From NCBI GenBank assembly GCA_903859115.1, contig CAIOLH010000203.1, positions 1-6,917 on the forward strand: a stretch of DNA of 6,917 nucleotides, in the 5' to 3' direction. This DNA comes from an uncultured Opitutia bacterium. GTDB lineage: Bacteria; Verrucomicrobiota; Verrucomicrobiae; Opitutales; UBA953. Every line of letters begins with the position of its first letter. Position 1 is the first letter of the stretch. A program made the translations under genes and the position numbers. The notes below the pieces were generated by a model. The model was not told the DNA's origin. It searched no databases and saw only the letters and a list, made by a program, of their open reading frames with translations. Of this stretch, positions 6,354-6,917 are shown piece after piece.

Positions 6354-6917
6354 ATGAGTTCGACGCCTACGTCCCTACCTTCTGGTCCTAATACGGAATT
6401 GGCTCTGTCCGTTGAACGTGCCTATCGCGAAGTGATTGTGTTAGATCGATTAGGCGCGATTTGGTCGGTCATTCTTGCCAAGTGTTTATTAGCTCAGTGG
6501 GCAATCAATGAGTTTTCTATTCCCATCAGTGGGCTTCGCTATATCTGGCTACTCACACTCTCGATGGCTGTAGTTGTAACGGGCCTTTACCTCCGTGCTC
6601 ATCAATCAAAAATAAATTTTCTGCCCAATCAGCTGCGCGTAGGAACCGCTATTTTTACAGGACTGCTAGTTTCGTTAGGTTTTGTTCTTTATGCACACTT
6701 CGCCCTCACACTTTTCTCGGGCATTACTGCCGCTGCACTGACTTGTGCCTTATTCGGAGCGTGGTCACTCGCTCGTGCCGCCCTACGCAATGCTTATCCT
6801 CCCTTGGTGGGTGCGTTGATTTGGTGGATTCTGGCTGGTTACGCCCTCGTGAGCAAAGATAACTACGCGTTACTTTGGATCGGACTAGGAATGTTCTTTG
6901 CACAAGCGCTGCCAAGC
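6354..6917 (+). CDS. Multi-pass membrane protein of unknown function, 3'-truncated
   Basis: An open frame with no stop up to the window end gives the first 188 residues. The ATG at 6354 is the only nearby start, because an in-frame TAA lies at 6342-6344. There is no clear Shine-Dalgarno sequence. A polar, Ser/Thr/Pro-rich N-terminus (1-15) and a charged segment (VERAYREVIVLDRLG, about 20-34) precede about six hydrophobic stretches: roughly 35-50, 62-80, 97-114, 116-140, 150-166 and 170-186. Loops are short, as in an integral membrane transporter, enzyme or sensor domain. I recognise no family motif. It lies 49 bases after the 4859 gene in the same direction and may share its transcript. Codon use and composition resemble the neighbours. 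The function is unknown and the missing C-terminus could be decisive. Confidence 0.85.
   Translation, partial: MSSTPTSLPSGPNTELALSVERAYREVIVLDRLGAIWSVILAKCLLAQWAINEFSIPISGLRYIWLLTLSMAVVVTGLYLRAHQSKINFLPNQLRVGTAIFTGLLVSLGFVLYAHFALTLFSGITAAALTCALFGAWSLARAALRNAYPPLVGALIWWILAGYALVSKDNYALLWIGLGMFFAQALPS

Overview
The window reads as chromosomal DNA of a Gram-negative bacterium, mid-40s percent GC by eye. The best guess is Verrucomicrobiota, possibly an Opitutales/Puniceicoccales-like lineage. This rests on the flavour of the proteins (SppA of the long 67K type, a Wzc-like kinase, an M48 lipoprotein, and a conserved soluble orphan family) and on weak or absent Shine-Dalgarno signals. It is inference and not proven by any marker gene. 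Coding density is very high: five genes fill almost everything, and the longest non-coding stretch is 128 nt. I see no tRNA, rRNA, CRISPR array, insertion sequence or phage gene.

Layout: (1) 1-2133 (+) is the 5'-truncated gene of a Wzc-type polysaccharide co-polymerase fused to a BY-family tyrosine autokinase. (2) 2136-2924 (+), two bases downstream, is an M48-family zinc metalloprotease with a lipoprotein signal. (3) 2925-4730 (-) is sppA, the long two-domain signal peptide peptidase. It converges on the M48 gene so tightly that the two stop codons touch. (4) 4731-4858 is the divergent intergenic region, where I find no strong promoter. (5) 4859-6304 (+) encodes a conserved soluble protein of unknown function. 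(6) 6354-6917 (+) is the start of a multi-pass membrane protein that runs off the right edge.

Functional reading: the left two thirds is an envelope module. The autokinase controls export or chain length of an exo- or capsular polysaccharide in the inner membrane. The M48 lipoprotein and SppA are envelope proteases, one probably acting on misfolded outer-envelope proteins and the other clearing signal peptides in the inner membrane. The kinase and M48 genes are probably co-transcribed and translationally coupled. The right third holds two unassigned genes in the same orientation. The first belongs to a family that I recall as widespread and usually carrying unsupported labels, and it is the most useful lead here. 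I did not find convincing evidence of a wholly new multi-gene system.
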